Assembly: GCA_017472015.1 (NCBI GenBank)
Contig: JAFURC010000045.1
Coordinates: 1-46,470 of the forward strand
Direction of reading: 5' to 3'
DNA from: Bacilli bacterium
GTDB lineage: Bacteria > Bacillota_I > Bacilli_A > RF39 > UBA660
Length of the DNA stretch: 46,470 bases
The notes under the pieces are model-generated. The model was given only the letters and a program-made list of their open reading frames with translations. It had not been told where the DNA came from and searched no databases. Every line of letters begins with the position of its first letter. The stretch's first letter is position 1. Below, piece by piece: positions 38,101 to 46,226 of the stretch. A program made the translations under genes and the position numbers.

Positions 38101-39792
38101 TTTGTTGCTACGATGATGGGAATAACTGAAGTAAATCCGCTTCCAGCTCATTACTTATGCAAAAATTGTCATTTAAGTTTATTTGAAGATGATGAAGGTG
38201 TAAGTCTCTCAATTAATTATTCAGCAAGTGGTTATGATTTACCAGATAAAATGTGTCCAAACTGTAATACTCCAATGTCTAAAGAAGGTCAAGATATGCC
38301 GTTTGCGACATTCCTTGGATTCAACGCTGACAAGGTTCCTGATATCGATCTTAACTTCTCCGGAGATAATCAAGCATCAGCTCACGCTTATACAAAAGTA
38401 ATATTTGGAGAAGATAATGTTTATCGGGCAGGAACCATTGGTACAGTTGCTGAAAAAACTGCCTTTGGTTTTGTAAAAGGTTATTTTGAGAAAAAAGAAA
38501 TGCTTGAAAATGTTCATCAAGCAGAAATTGAACGCCTTGCAATAGGTTGTACCGGAGTTAAAAGAACAACAGGGCAACATCCAGGAGGAATTGTTGTTAT
38601 CCCATCATACATGGATGTTTATGATTTCACGCCTTACCAATTTCCAGCAGATGATACAACATCCGTTTGGCGAACAACCCACTTTGATTACCATGCAATT
38701 GATCAAGATGTTTTAAAACTTGATATCCTCGGTCACGATGATCCGACAATACTAAGAATGCTTCAAGATTTATCCGGAATTGATGTCACAACTTTACCAA
38801 TGAATGATAAAAGAGTTTTAAGTTTACTATCATCACCAGAAGAATTAGGGGTAACTAAAGAACAGATTAAATGTGAAACCGGAACCCTTGGACTTCCCGA
38901 AATGGGAACAAACTTTGTTATCAATATGCTTGTTAAAGCTAAACCAAAAACATTTGGAGAACTAGTAAAAATTTCCGGTCTTTCTCATGGAACTGATGTA
39001 TGGAATGGAAATGCTGAGAGTTTAATTGATAATAAAATATGTGAATTTAAAGAAGTAATTGGTTGTCGTGATGATATCATGGTATATTTGGCTAATCATG
39101 GTTTAAAACCTAAAGATGCTTTTAAAATCATGGAATTTGTAAGAAAAGGAAAAGCGAAAAAAGAAGCTGATAAATGGCTTGAATGGAAACAGTTAATGGA
39201 AAGTAAAAATATTCCTGATTGGTATATTGAATCATGTCATAAAATTCAGTATATGTTCCCAAAGGCCCATGCCTGTGCATATGTAATGAGTGCTATGCGA
39301 ATTGCTTGGTTTAAAGTGTATCAACCACTTAACTATTATGCAACCTTCTTTTCAATAAGAGTAGTTGACTTTGATATTGAAACAATGATTAAAGGATATT
39401 ATGCTATAAAACTTAAAGTAGAAGATTTAGAAAATAAAGGCTTTGAAATCACTAAAAAAGAAGGAGATGTCTTAGAATCTTTAAAAATTGCTCTTGAAGC
39501 AACTGCCAGAGGAATTAAATTTGCCAATCTTGATTTAGATAAATCAGACTCTATTAAATTTACTATATCAAAAACCGAAGAAAACACTTTGATCCCTCCA
39601 TTTAGATCAGTTGATGGACTAGGGGATACCGTTGGAAAAACTATTGTTCAAGAACGCTCTATACGAGAATTTTTAAGTATCGAAGACTTACAAAAACGTG
39701 GTAAAGTGTCAGGAACTTTAATAGAAAAATTAAGATCTATGAAAGTTTTAAACCACTTACCAGAATCAAATCAATTATCTTTATTTGATTAA
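35161..39792 (+). CDS. polC: DNA polymerase III alpha subunit, PolC type
   Basis: 1543-residue replicative polymerase of low-GC Gram-positives. Domains in order: N-terminal regions and an OB fold (about 200-310), a split PHP domain starting VELHTHTMMSAMDG (about 321), a DEDD 3'-5' proofreading exonuclease inserted at about 420-590 (VVFDLETTGF, later HNAKFDTSFIEM and HHRGDYDA), then the polymerase palm with GSRGSVGSSFVATMMGI, a four-cysteine zinc site (CKNC ... CPNC, about 1000-1035), PDIDLNFSG and the C-terminal helix-hairpin region. The ATG at 35161 is used; the frame is open for 30 codons upstream but overlaps the preceding gene and lacks a site, while AGAGGT precedes 35161. Typical length is about 1430-1470, so this one is slightly long at the N-terminus. 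Confidence 0.96.
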   Translation: MENKLEHFLNIIHMDINIVNKFKDVLLKKVVVSKQSDCIRIYLATNLMITLEDYQELKTRTTEFFNSNILIYIENLGDKSLYLNDYYNYFLPKYIAYFSDRLKINGEKNNYVVVYNHAEFNQINEYINEINKNLENIGYNPITIYQDEDQRENVVSLINQNIKDIDVPLKPITNNNQINEFPKFEPRRKKVKTIDDPNVYYGDLIDGDVIALQNIVSEDNDLIVECEIFGSDVFESSKSNFKIITLKITDYTDSMYAKVFLNDSDELSRLMGILKNGKWFKFKGYTKKDKYSGDEIVFNVTAINVSNKKKEEIIDDSEVKRVELHTHTMMSAMDGVCSVSKHGVATISEAIKWGHKAIAICDHSGCQAFPNAFHQVEDYNRGKTGEERFKVIYGTELTLVDDNVEIVKRSNDSTLLENEYVVFDLETTGFNAAGGDSIIEIGAVKLKNGEVIEKFDRLIKPPKPISERITNVTSITNEMVADCPNEEMAIKEFIEWTKDLPMVAHNAKFDTSFIEMCYKKYNLGEYRNVVIDTLALSRILDRDVTRHGLSAITKRYAVEFDEASHHRGDYDAFATALVFHKMMKKLESINIIKISDLEKLIDKDEIHKFGRTYHFNILVKNKIGLKNLFKIISIANTKHFYKTARILRSEIEELREGLLIGSGCYESEVFIEARSKTDEEIRDIIGFYDYVEVQPPECYSHLLQLGDFKDENELHDNIKKIIKLTKEAGKYIVATGDVHHVRRDDKIYREIIVNQKLPGGGLHPLAKRDITEIPSQHFRTTKEMLNDFSFLDSNLAEEIVIENTNKIADLIEEVEVIIDTGGIPFSPRIPNSREDVYDMVFKKAHSMYGDPLPRSIEERIAQELYGDRIISLVQNMIKKENPSLTEEDIDKIFQSELGRVIKEGYDKVFELTKSEFIESLKENDPDKVNDDDYLNKETKKQLGGIIGGGFDVIYLIAQKLVKHSNDEGYLVGSRGSVGSSFVATMMGITEVNPLPAHYLCKNCHLSLFEDDEGVSLSINYSASGYDLPDKMCPNCNTPMSKEGQDMPFATFLGFNADKVPDIDLNFSGDNQASAHAYTKVIFGEDNVYRAGTIGTVAEKTAFGFVKGYFEKKEMLENVHQAEIERLAIGCTGVKRTTGQHPGGIVVIPSYMDVYDFTPYQFPADDTTSVWRTTHFDYHAIDQDVLKLDILGHDDPTILRMLQDLSGIDVTTLPMNDKRVLSLLSSPEELGVTKEQIKCETGTLGLPEMGTNFVINMLVKAKPKTFGELVKISGLSHGTDVWNGNAESLIDNKICEFKEVIGCRDDIMVYLANHGLKPKDAFKIMEFVRKGKAKKEADKWLEWKQLMESKNIPDWYIESCHKIQYMFPKAHACAYVMSAMRIAWFKVYQPLNYYATFFSIRVVDFDIETMIKGYYAIKLKVEDLENKGFEITKKEGDVLESLKIALEATARGIKFANLDLDKSDSIKFTISKTEENTLIPPFRSVDGLGDTVGKTIVQERSIREFLSIEDLQKRGKVSGTLIEKLRSMKVLNHLPESNQLSLFD

Positions 39793-39806
39793 TTTTCATA
39801 AAAATG

Positions 39807-39835
39807 TTTACATTTTAAATCTTAGATGTTAAAAT
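39807..39835 (+). promoter_or_regulatory. Promoter of the Phe T-box operon
   Basis: TTTACA (39807-39812), a 17-base spacer and TAAAAT (39830-39835) with an extended TG, just after polC. Confidence 0.6.
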
Positions 39836-39841
39836 ATACAT

Positions 39842-40026
39842 GTATTTATTGATGCGAGGAAATTAGTAGGTTATTTATCTATTTCAAGAGAGTTAATGAT
39901 TGGTGCGAATTAACAAATGGAAATAACCGAATTCACTCTTCAAAATAAAACGTTAATCGCGTTAAGATAATAAGTGAAATAAAGGATGGTACCGTCTAAT
40001 TGACTCCTAAAGTACCATTCTTTTTT
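39842..40026 (+). promoter_or_regulatory. T-box riboswitch, phenylalanine specifier
   Basis: Stem I has upper arms GGTTATTT/AAATAACC, and the specifier loop reads GAA-TTC-A, so the codon TTC (39932-39934) is phenylalanine. The T-box is GGATGGTACCG (39984-39994); its TGGT fits a tRNA with discriminator A. The terminator is GGATGGTAC/GTACCATTC (39984-39992, 40012-40020) plus six T. It controls the hydrolase, pheS and pheT genes downstream. Confidence 0.92.
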
Positions 40027-40043
40027 GTTTTTATGGAGGTAGA

Positions 40044-40766
40044 ATGAAAAGAAAAGCCGTATTAATTATTCATGGATTCGTAGGTTGTTTATATGATAAT
40101 GAATATCTAATGAATTATTTAGAACTTGATAATAAGTTTGATGTATTTGCAAGAACCTTACCAGGTCACTATGAAAATGAAATGTATCAAAAAGCAACTT
40201 ATCAAGACTGGATTAATTTCACTGATAGTATAATTCAAAATTTAATAAAATTTGGATACAAAGAAATTTATTTAATTGGTCATAGTATGGGAGGAGTATT
40301 AGCAAGTTATGCTGCCACTAAATATAAACAAATTAAAAAAGTAGTATTTATAAATGCAGCATTTAATTATTTAAATTTAAAACAAAATAAAGTTGATATT
40401 TTAGAAAACAAAGATTACAAAGATTATTTAGAAGTATTTGATAAAGTTTTACATACTTCAATACCATTTTTCTTAGAATTTGTTAAATTAGTCAAAGAAC
40501 ATCATAATACTTTAAAAAGTGTATATAAAGAATCTTTAATTTTACAAAGTGATAGTGATCAAGTAGTACCAATTGAAAATGGAATTAAAATATACGATGA
40601 TTTAGGTAGTAAAAATAAATATTTGACTTATTTAAAACAAGGAAGACACGAGATATTAAATGGAGAAGATGAAAACACAGAAAGAAAAAAAGAAATTGCC
40701 GAATATATAAGATTATTCTTAAAGGGTGGTTATAAATGGAGGATGACATGGAAAGAGAAAATATAA
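40044..40766 (+). CDS. Alpha/beta hydrolase (carboxylesterase-like)
   Basis: 240 residues. VLIIHGFVGCLYDN holds the oxyanion-site HG, and LIGHSMGG holds the nucleophile Ser in the usual G-x-S-x-G elbow. The acid lies in LQSDSDQVVP and the catalytic His in GRHEIL. The size and lack of a signal peptide fit cytosolic carboxylesterases or monoacylglycerol-lipase-like enzymes. Substrate unknown. It is the first gene after the Phe T-box and overlaps pheS by 19 bases, so its expression follows phenylalanyl-tRNA charging. GGAGG lies 5 bases before the ATG. Confidence 0.85.
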   Translation: MKRKAVLIIHGFVGCLYDNEYLMNYLELDNKFDVFARTLPGHYENEMYQKATYQDWINFTDSIIQNLIKFGYKEIYLIGHSMGGVLASYAATKYKQIKKVVFINAAFNYLNLKQNKVDILENKDYKDYLEVFDKVLHTSIPFFLEFVKLVKEHHNTLKSVYKESLILQSDSDQVVPIENGIKIYDDLGSKNKYLTYLKQGRHEILNGEDENTERKKEIAEYIRLFLKGGYKWRMTWKEKI

Positions 40767-41782
40767 TAGAAAATTTAGAAAAAGAATTAATTAATGTTAA
40801 AAATAAAAATGATTTAGCAAATCTTAAAGCAACTTATTTAGGTAAATCAGGAATTGTTACTAATTTAAGTTTAAAAATGAAAGAAATTCCTAATGAAGAA
40901 AAACGTGAATATGGAAAATTTTTAAATGAAATTAAAGAATTAGTAACCAAAAAATTTGATGATTTATTAAAAGAAATTGATAAACGCGAATTAGAAGAAA
41001 AATTAAATCGTGAAAAAATTGATATAACACTACCTAGTAGAAGAAAGATGAAGGGAAGTATTCATCCAATGACAAGAGTGGTTGAAGAGTTAGAAGATTT
41101 ATTTGTTTCTATGGGATATGATGTTGTAAATGGTCCAGAAATTGATACAGATTTAAATTGTTTCACAAAATTAAACTTACCAGCAGGGCATCCAGCAAGA
41201 GACAGTCAAGATACATTTTATTTAGATGATGATTATCTACTTCGTCCACATACATCACCTGCTCAAGTAAGGACAATGGAAGCAAATGAAGAAAAAACAC
41301 CACTTAGAATTGTTTGTCCAGGAAAAGTATACAGACGTGATGACGATGCAACTCATTCACATCAATTCATGCAATTTGAAGGATTAGTAGTAGGTGAGGA
41401 TATCTCACTTGCTGATCTTAAAGGAACATTAGAATTATTTGCGAAGAAATTGCTTGGTGAAAAAACGAATGTTCGTTTCCGTCCAAGTTACTTTCCATTT
41501 ACAGAACCATCATGTGAAGTTGATGTAACTTGCTTCAAGTGTGGAGGTAAAGGATGTAGTTTATGTAAACAAACTGGTTGGATTGAAGTACTAGGTGCCG
41601 GTGTTGTGCACCCTAATGTTTTAAAAATGTCTGGATATGATCCTGAAAAATATACAGGATTTGCATTTGGTCCAGGAATTGATAGATTTGCTATGTTCAA
41701 GTACGGAATCACGGATATTCGTCAAATTTATACAAATGACATTCGCTTTTTAGAGCAATTCGATAGAAAGGATGTTGAATAA
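40748..41782 (+). CDS. pheS: Phenylalanyl-tRNA synthetase alpha subunit
   Basis: 344 residues, class II, forms the alpha2-beta2 enzyme with PheT. An N-terminal coiled coil is followed by the catalytic core: GSIHPMTRVVEELEDLFVSMGY (motif 1), LLRPHTSPAQVRTM, RIVCPGKVYRRDDDATHSHQFMQFEGL (motif 2) and GFAFGPGIDRFAMFKYGI (motif 3). A CFKCGGKGCSLCKQTGW zinc-like insertion is present, as in many Gram-positive PheS. ATG 40748 is used because GGAGG (40738-40742) stands 5 bases before it; ATG 40736 overlaps that site. Confidence 0.95.
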   Translation: MERENIIENLEKELINVKNKNDLANLKATYLGKSGIVTNLSLKMKEIPNEEKREYGKFLNEIKELVTKKFDDLLKEIDKRELEEKLNREKIDITLPSRRKMKGSIHPMTRVVEELEDLFVSMGYDVVNGPEIDTDLNCFTKLNLPAGHPARDSQDTFYLDDDYLLRPHTSPAQVRTMEANEEKTPLRIVCPGKVYRRDDDATHSHQFMQFEGLVVGEDISLADLKGTLELFAKKLLGEKTNVRFRPSYFPFTEPSCEVDVTCFKCGGKGCSLCKQTGWIEVLGAGVVHPNVLKMSGYDPEKYTGFAFGPGIDRFAMFKYGITDIRQIYTNDIRFLEQFDRKDVE

Positions 41783-41783
41783 T

Positions 41784-44153
41784 ATGAAGTTAAGTATAAA
41801 GTTTTTAAAAGATTATGTTGATATACCAAAAGAAATTGATCATATAAAACTTGCAGAAGATATGACAAGAATTGGAAATGAATATGATAGTAGTGAAAAA
41901 TTAATAAATGCAACGAATTTAGTAATTGGTCATGTTTTAGAATGCAAAGATCATCCAGATAGTGATCATTTACATGTAACCCTTGTTGATATTGGGCAAG
42001 AAAAACTTCAAATTGTCTGTGGTGCACCAAATGTCAAAGAAGGAATTAAAGTAATCGTTGCCAAACCAGGAGCAGTTTTACCAGAAATAGTGATTAAAAA
42101 AAGTACTATCCGTGGAATTGAATCAAACGGAATGCTATGTGCTTTATATGAACTTGGTTTAGACAAAAAATATCTTCGTGAAGAAGATATTAATGGAATT
42201 TGTGTTTTACCAAGTGATGCTAAAGTAGGAGAAGATCCTATTGCCTATTTAGGACTTGATGATGCAGTAATTGATTTTGAACTTACAAGTAACAGAGGAG
42301 ATTTACTTAGTATTTTAGGAATGGCTTATGAAGTAGGCGCTTTATATAAAAGTGATGTAAAAGAAATGGAAACAACTTATAAAGAAAGTGGAAATGATAT
42401 TAATGAAACTTTCAAAGTTAGAGTTGAAACTGAAGACTGTCCTTTATTTCTTGCAAAAAGTGTTTTAAATGTTGAAATAAAAGAAAGTCCTGAATTCATA
42501 AAAGAAAGATTAATTTCAAGTGGCATTCGTCCTATTAATAATGTTGTTGATATTTCTAATTTTGTTATGTTGGAAACTGGACAACCACTTCATTTTTATG
42601 ATGCTGATACTTTAAATAATGAACTTGTTGTTAGAAATAGTCGTGACTCTGAAAAATTAACAACTCTTGACTCTGTAGAAAGAACTTTATCAAGTGATGA
42701 TATAGTAATAGCATCATGCGAGAAAGCCATCGGTCTTGCTGGTGTTATGGGAGGACTTGAAACAGAAATAGAAGAAACTACTAAAAATATCATAATTGAA
42801 AGTGCAATATTTGATAATGTTAAAATTCGTATGACTTCAAAAAGAATTCTAAGAAGTGAAGCAAGTAATCGATTCGAAAAAGGTCTTAGCTTTGAAAGAA
42901 CTTATTTAGCAATTGATAGATGTTGTCATTTACTTGAGAAGTATGCAAGTGCAACTATTCAAACAGGTTTAGTAACATATGATAAAACACATAAGGATGA
43001 TAAAGTAATTGAACTTACATTTGATAAAATCAATAAAGTTTTAGGTATAAATGTTCCAAAAGATGAAGTTGTAAATATTTTAGAAAGTTTAAAATTTACA
43101 GTTCAATGTGATGATACGACTTTAAAAGTGTCAGTTCCATCAAGAAGAATTGATATTTCAATTAAAGAAGATTTAATTGAAGAAGTAGGACGTTTCTATG
43201 GACTTGAAAATATCGTTGGTACTCTTCCAACAGTTCCTTTGAAACCTGGAAAATACAATAAAACTTATCGTGAGATTAAACACAAAATGGCTAACCTTGG
43301 TTTAAATGAATGTTTAAGTTATGCTTTAATTCCTGAAAATGAATTTCCATACTTCCAAGTTAATGTCAAAGAAAAAGTAAAAGTCATGGATCCTATGACC
43401 GAAGAACATTCAACTCTTCGTTATAGTTTATTATCAAGTCTTGTTAATATTTATAACTATAACAAAGCCCGTGGAATAAATGATATTCATATTTTTGAAA
43501 TGGGAAATGGTTTCTATAAAGAAGATAATTTATACAAAGAAGAAATGCGTCTTGCTTGTTTAATATCAGGTGAATATAAAAATCAATTTGAAACATTTAA
43601 ATTTAATTTCTATGATATCAAAGGAATTCTTGAAGATTTACTTGATTATTTAGGTTATAAAGATCGTTATAGTTTACAAGTATTAAAACTTCCTCGTGAA
43701 ATGCATCCATATCAAAGTGCTAATATTATTTTAAATGGTAAAGAAATTGGAATAATCGGGAAACTTAATCCAGAATTTACAAAAGATGATATTTATGTAT
43801 TTGAAATTTCAGTAGCTAAACTTATGGAAAATAGATGCAAAGGAATAGGGGTTTCAGAAATTAGTAAATATCCAACTATTTTAAAAGATGTTGCTTTTGT
43901 TGTTGATAAAGAAATCCCATCTAGTAATTTAGTTAAAGAAATTAAAAAATCAGGTGGAAAATTATTAAAAGATATTCAAATATTTGATATTTATGAAGGT
44001 GATAAGATTGATGCTAATAAAAAATCAATTGCTTTCAAGTTAACTTTCAATGATTTAACAAGAACTTTAACTGATGATGAGGTTATGAGTGTATTTAATA
44101 AAATAATTGATGAAGTTACCAAGAAATTTAATGCCATAGTAAGAGATAAATAG
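41784..44153 (+). CDS. pheT: Phenylalanyl-tRNA synthetase beta subunit
   Basis: 790 residues. The start MKLSIKFLKDYVDIP is the family start, followed by the EMAP/OB tRNA-binding domain (VIGHVLECKDHPDSDHLHVTLVDIG), the B3/B4 editing domain (RPINNVVDISNFVMLETGQPLHFYDADTL), B5 (helix-rich, PSRRIDISIKEDLIEEVGRFYG) and a C-terminal ferredoxin-like anticodon domain (SKYPTILKDVAFVVDKEIP). Length is standard. It begins one base after the pheS stop; AAAGGA lies 11 bases upstream. ATG 41772 is possible but lacks a site. Confidence 0.95.
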   Translation: MKLSIKFLKDYVDIPKEIDHIKLAEDMTRIGNEYDSSEKLINATNLVIGHVLECKDHPDSDHLHVTLVDIGQEKLQIVCGAPNVKEGIKVIVAKPGAVLPEIVIKKSTIRGIESNGMLCALYELGLDKKYLREEDINGICVLPSDAKVGEDPIAYLGLDDAVIDFELTSNRGDLLSILGMAYEVGALYKSDVKEMETTYKESGNDINETFKVRVETEDCPLFLAKSVLNVEIKESPEFIKERLISSGIRPINNVVDISNFVMLETGQPLHFYDADTLNNELVVRNSRDSEKLTTLDSVERTLSSDDIVIASCEKAIGLAGVMGGLETEIEETTKNIIIESAIFDNVKIRMTSKRILRSEASNRFEKGLSFERTYLAIDRCCHLLEKYASATIQTGLVTYDKTHKDDKVIELTFDKINKVLGINVPKDEVVNILESLKFTVQCDDTTLKVSVPSRRIDISIKEDLIEEVGRFYGLENIVGTLPTVPLKPGKYNKTYREIKHKMANLGLNECLSYALIPENEFPYFQVNVKEKVKVMDPMTEEHSTLRYSLLSSLVNIYNYNKARGINDIHIFEMGNGFYKEDNLYKEEMRLACLISGEYKNQFETFKFNFYDIKGILEDLLDYLGYKDRYSLQVLKLPREMHPYQSANIILNGKEIGIIGKLNPEFTKDDIYVFEISVAKLMENRCKGIGVSEISKYPTILKDVAFVVDKEIPSSNLVKEIKKSGGKLLKDIQIFDIYEGDKIDANKKSIAFKLTFNDLTRTLTDDEVMSVFNKIIDEVTKKFNAIVRDK

Positions 44154-44162
44154 GGAGGAAAT

Positions 44163-45452
44163 ATGAAATTAATGAATTTAAAAGGAACATTTGATTTTTT
44201 ACCAAGTGATCAAGTGATTCGTAATAAAATAATTAATACTTTAAGAACTAATTTTGAAAAATATGGTTACCTACCTCTTGAAACACCAATTCTAAATTAC
44301 TATGATTTGCTTGCATATAAATATGATTCAGATGCTGAAATCTTAAGTGAAATATATAAACTAAAAGATCAAGGAGATAGAAATCTTGGACTTCGTTATG
44401 ATTTAACTGTTCCATTTTGTAAGGTAATTGGAATGACTAAAGATTTACGACTTCCATTTAGAAGATATGAAATAGGTAAAGTATTTAGAAATGGTCCGGT
44501 GAAACTTGGAAGAACCAGAGAATTTTATCAATGTGATGTTGATGTTGTCGGGATTGATAATCGTTTAATTGAAGCTGAACAAATTCTAATGGGTATTAAT
44601 ACTTATAAAGATTTAGGAATTGATGTTTTAGTTAAATACAACAATCGTAAATTAATGTCAGGACTTATTAAAGAAGCCGGAATAAGTGAGGAAAAAGTAA
44701 CTTCAGTAATTGGTGCTATTGATAAATTAGAAAAAATAACTCGTGAAGAATTAATTGAAAACTTAGAAAATTTAGGTTTAGATAATATCGTTATAAATAA
44801 TTTACTTGAGTTATTTGAATATAGTTTTAATGATTACGAAGAAAAGTTTAAGGATACAACTAATCAAGATATTAAAGATGGATTAGAAGAACTATTAGAA
44901 CTTAATACTTATTTATCAAATCTTGGTATTATAGATAGTTGCAAGTTTACTCCAACTCTTGCTCGTGGTTTAACAATTTATACAGGAGTAGTATTTGAAT
45001 TTTACGACAAACAACTGCGTTTAACTTGTGCTCTTGGAGCCGGAGGAAGGTATAATAAAATTATCACAGATTTTATGGATAACGGAACTCTTTATCCAGC
45101 AATTGGTTTTTCATTTGGACTTGAACCTATTTATACGATTTTAAAAGGAGAAGCAACTAAGAACTCTTTAATTGATATTTACTTAGTACCACTTGATACG
45201 AATATTGAAACTTTAAAAATAGCAACTGCTTTAAGAGAAGAAGGTTATAAAGTTTTAGTTGAAATGAATAAGAAAAAAGTTGGTAAATGTTTTGAATACG
45301 CAGAACATGAAAATATCAAGTTTATCTCAATTATTGGTAGTAATGAAGTAGAAACTCAAGTTATATCTGTCAAGAATATGACAACCAAAGAGGAAAATCA
45401 AATAAAAATCAATGAATTATCTAATTTTTTAAAAAATAATATTGACAAATAA
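44163..45452 (+). CDS. hisS: Histidyl-tRNA synthetase
   Basis: 429 residues, class II. Motif 1 region GTFDFLPSDQVIRNKI; motif 2 in LPFRRYEIGKVFRNGP; the histidine-specific loops are TREFYQCDVDVVG and LARGLTIYTGVVFEFY, the latter with Thr where Asp is more common in this box. GAGGRYNKII and AIGFSFGLEP (motif 3) follow, then a C-terminal anticodon-binding domain (IYLVPLDTNIETLKIATALR). It follows pheT after 9 bases with AGGGAGG, so it is probably part of the same Phe T-box message. The promoter of tRNA-Ala overlaps its end. Confidence 0.93.
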   Translation: MKLMNLKGTFDFLPSDQVIRNKIINTLRTNFEKYGYLPLETPILNYYDLLAYKYDSDAEILSEIYKLKDQGDRNLGLRYDLTVPFCKVIGMTKDLRLPFRRYEIGKVFRNGPVKLGRTREFYQCDVDVVGIDNRLIEAEQILMGINTYKDLGIDVLVKYNNRKLMSGLIKEAGISEEKVTSVIGAIDKLEKITREELIENLENLGLDNIVINNLLELFEYSFNDYEEKFKDTTNQDIKDGLEELLELNTYLSNLGIIDSCKFTPTLARGLTIYTGVVFEFYDKQLRLTCALGAGGRYNKIITDFMDNGTLYPAIGFSFGLEPIYTILKGEATKNSLIDIYLVPLDTNIETLKIATALREEGYKVLVEMNKKKVGKCFEYAEHENIKFISIIGSNEVETQVISVKNMTTKEENQIKINELSNFLKNNIDK

Positions 45453-45471
45453 CCATGATTTATAATATAAT
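45442..45471 (+). promoter_or_regulatory. Promoter of tRNA-Ala
   Basis: TTGACA (45442-45447), an 18-base spacer and TATAAT (45466-45471), starting inside the hisS 3' end. Confidence 0.7.
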
Positions 45472-45505
45472 TCTATATGTCTTGTGACATTAGAGTTATA
45501 TATTT

Positions 45506-45581
45506 GGGGCATTAGCTCAGCTGGGAGAGCGCCACGTTTGCACCGTGGAGGTCAGCGGTTCGATCCCGCTATGCTCCACCA
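45506..45581 (+). tRNA. tRNA-Ala (anticodon TGC)
   Basis: 76 bases with encoded CCA. Acceptor GGGGCAT/ATGCTCC (one G-T pair), D arm with AGCTCAGCTGGGAGAGC, anticodon stem CCACG/CGTGG with the TGC anticodon at 45539-45541, T arm AGCGGTTCGATCCCGCT and discriminator A. The third acceptor pair is G-T, the alanine identity element G3-U70. Confidence 0.97.
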
Positions 45582-45592
45582 AATAAGAATTT

Positions 45593-45615
45593 AACCTTGA
45601 TTATTCAAGGTTTTT
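45593..45615 (+). terminator. Terminator after tRNA-Ala
   Basis: Perfect 8-bp stem AACCTTGA/TCAAGGTT (45593-45600, 45605-45612) with a 4-base loop and a T run. Confidence 0.85.
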
Positions 45616-45770
45616 ATTTTACCTAAAATTTGTAATGAAAAAAGATGTTCTATGACATCTACTTTCTAAAACTATTTTTATAAAATAAATCCGATATTTT
45701 TATAATTTTTGCTAAAAAATATTCTATGAATTATAATAAATTACAAAATTTTAGATATAAATGTATACAA

Positions 45771-45799
45771 TTGACTTATTACTAAATGTTTGTTATAAG
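45771..45799 (+). promoter_or_regulatory. Promoter of candidate small RNA
   Basis: TTGACT (45771-45776), a 17-base spacer and TATAAG (45794-45799) with an extended TG. It lies directly before the structured segment 45798-45888. Confidence 0.55.
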
Positions 45800-45888
45800 T
45801 TGACTTGTGAAGGATTAAGCTGAGTTCCCGAATGGGAGTAGAACTTTTTGTTTTAGAATTCCTTTGCTCATTGGGTCAACTATTTTTT
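45798..45888 (+). ncRNA. Candidate small structured RNA
   Basis: Within the gene-free region 45582-45983, AGTTGAC (45798-45804) and GTCAACT (45875-45881) bracket about 70 bases that are clearly more GC-rich than their surroundings. They contain a TCCC-GAAT-GGGA hairpin and run into seven T (45883-45889). The expected transcription start falls at the 5' arm's edge. No family is recognised. Confidence 0.4.
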
Positions 45889-45983
45889 TAACCTTTAGTT
45901 TTAAATTTTTAATAACGTTTTCCTTTAACTAATAATTAATATTTTCTAAGTTTTAAAATATTATTTAGTGAGAGGAGATTTTT

Positions 45984-46226
45984 ATGGATATAGTTGCAGT
46001 AGTAACCTTCTTTGTGACCTTAATACTTGGTTATTTTGCAAAGAAAAGTAGTTTTATAAAAAATGAAACCATACCACTTCAAAACTTAATAGTAGGTATT
46101 ACAGTTTCAATCATTGAATGGATAATTACCAAAGACTTTCAAAGTGCAATACTTATGTCAGGAATACTAGCAGGAGGAACATACGATATCTTCCATAACT
46201 TAGAAAAAATCGTAAAAAATAAATAG
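45984..46226 (+). CDS. Holin-like small membrane protein
   Basis: 80 residues with an N-terminal membrane helix (VAVVTFFVTLILGYFAKK), a short loop (NETIPLQNLIVGITVSIIEWI) and a third hydrophobic stretch ending AGGTYDIFHNL. This is the layout of phage holins of the small Gram-positive type (Hol44-like), which open the membrane for the endolysin. GAGAGGAG precedes the ATG. No endolysin or phage structural gene follows within the window. The tail 46227-46470 is AT-rich; I see no gene there, only an AAATAGTTT/AAACTATTT inverted repeat at the stop codon. Confidence 0.55.
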   Translation: MDIVAVVTFFVTLILGYFAKKSSFIKNETIPLQNLIVGITVSIIEWIITKDFQSAILMSGILAGGTYDIFHNLEKIVKNK

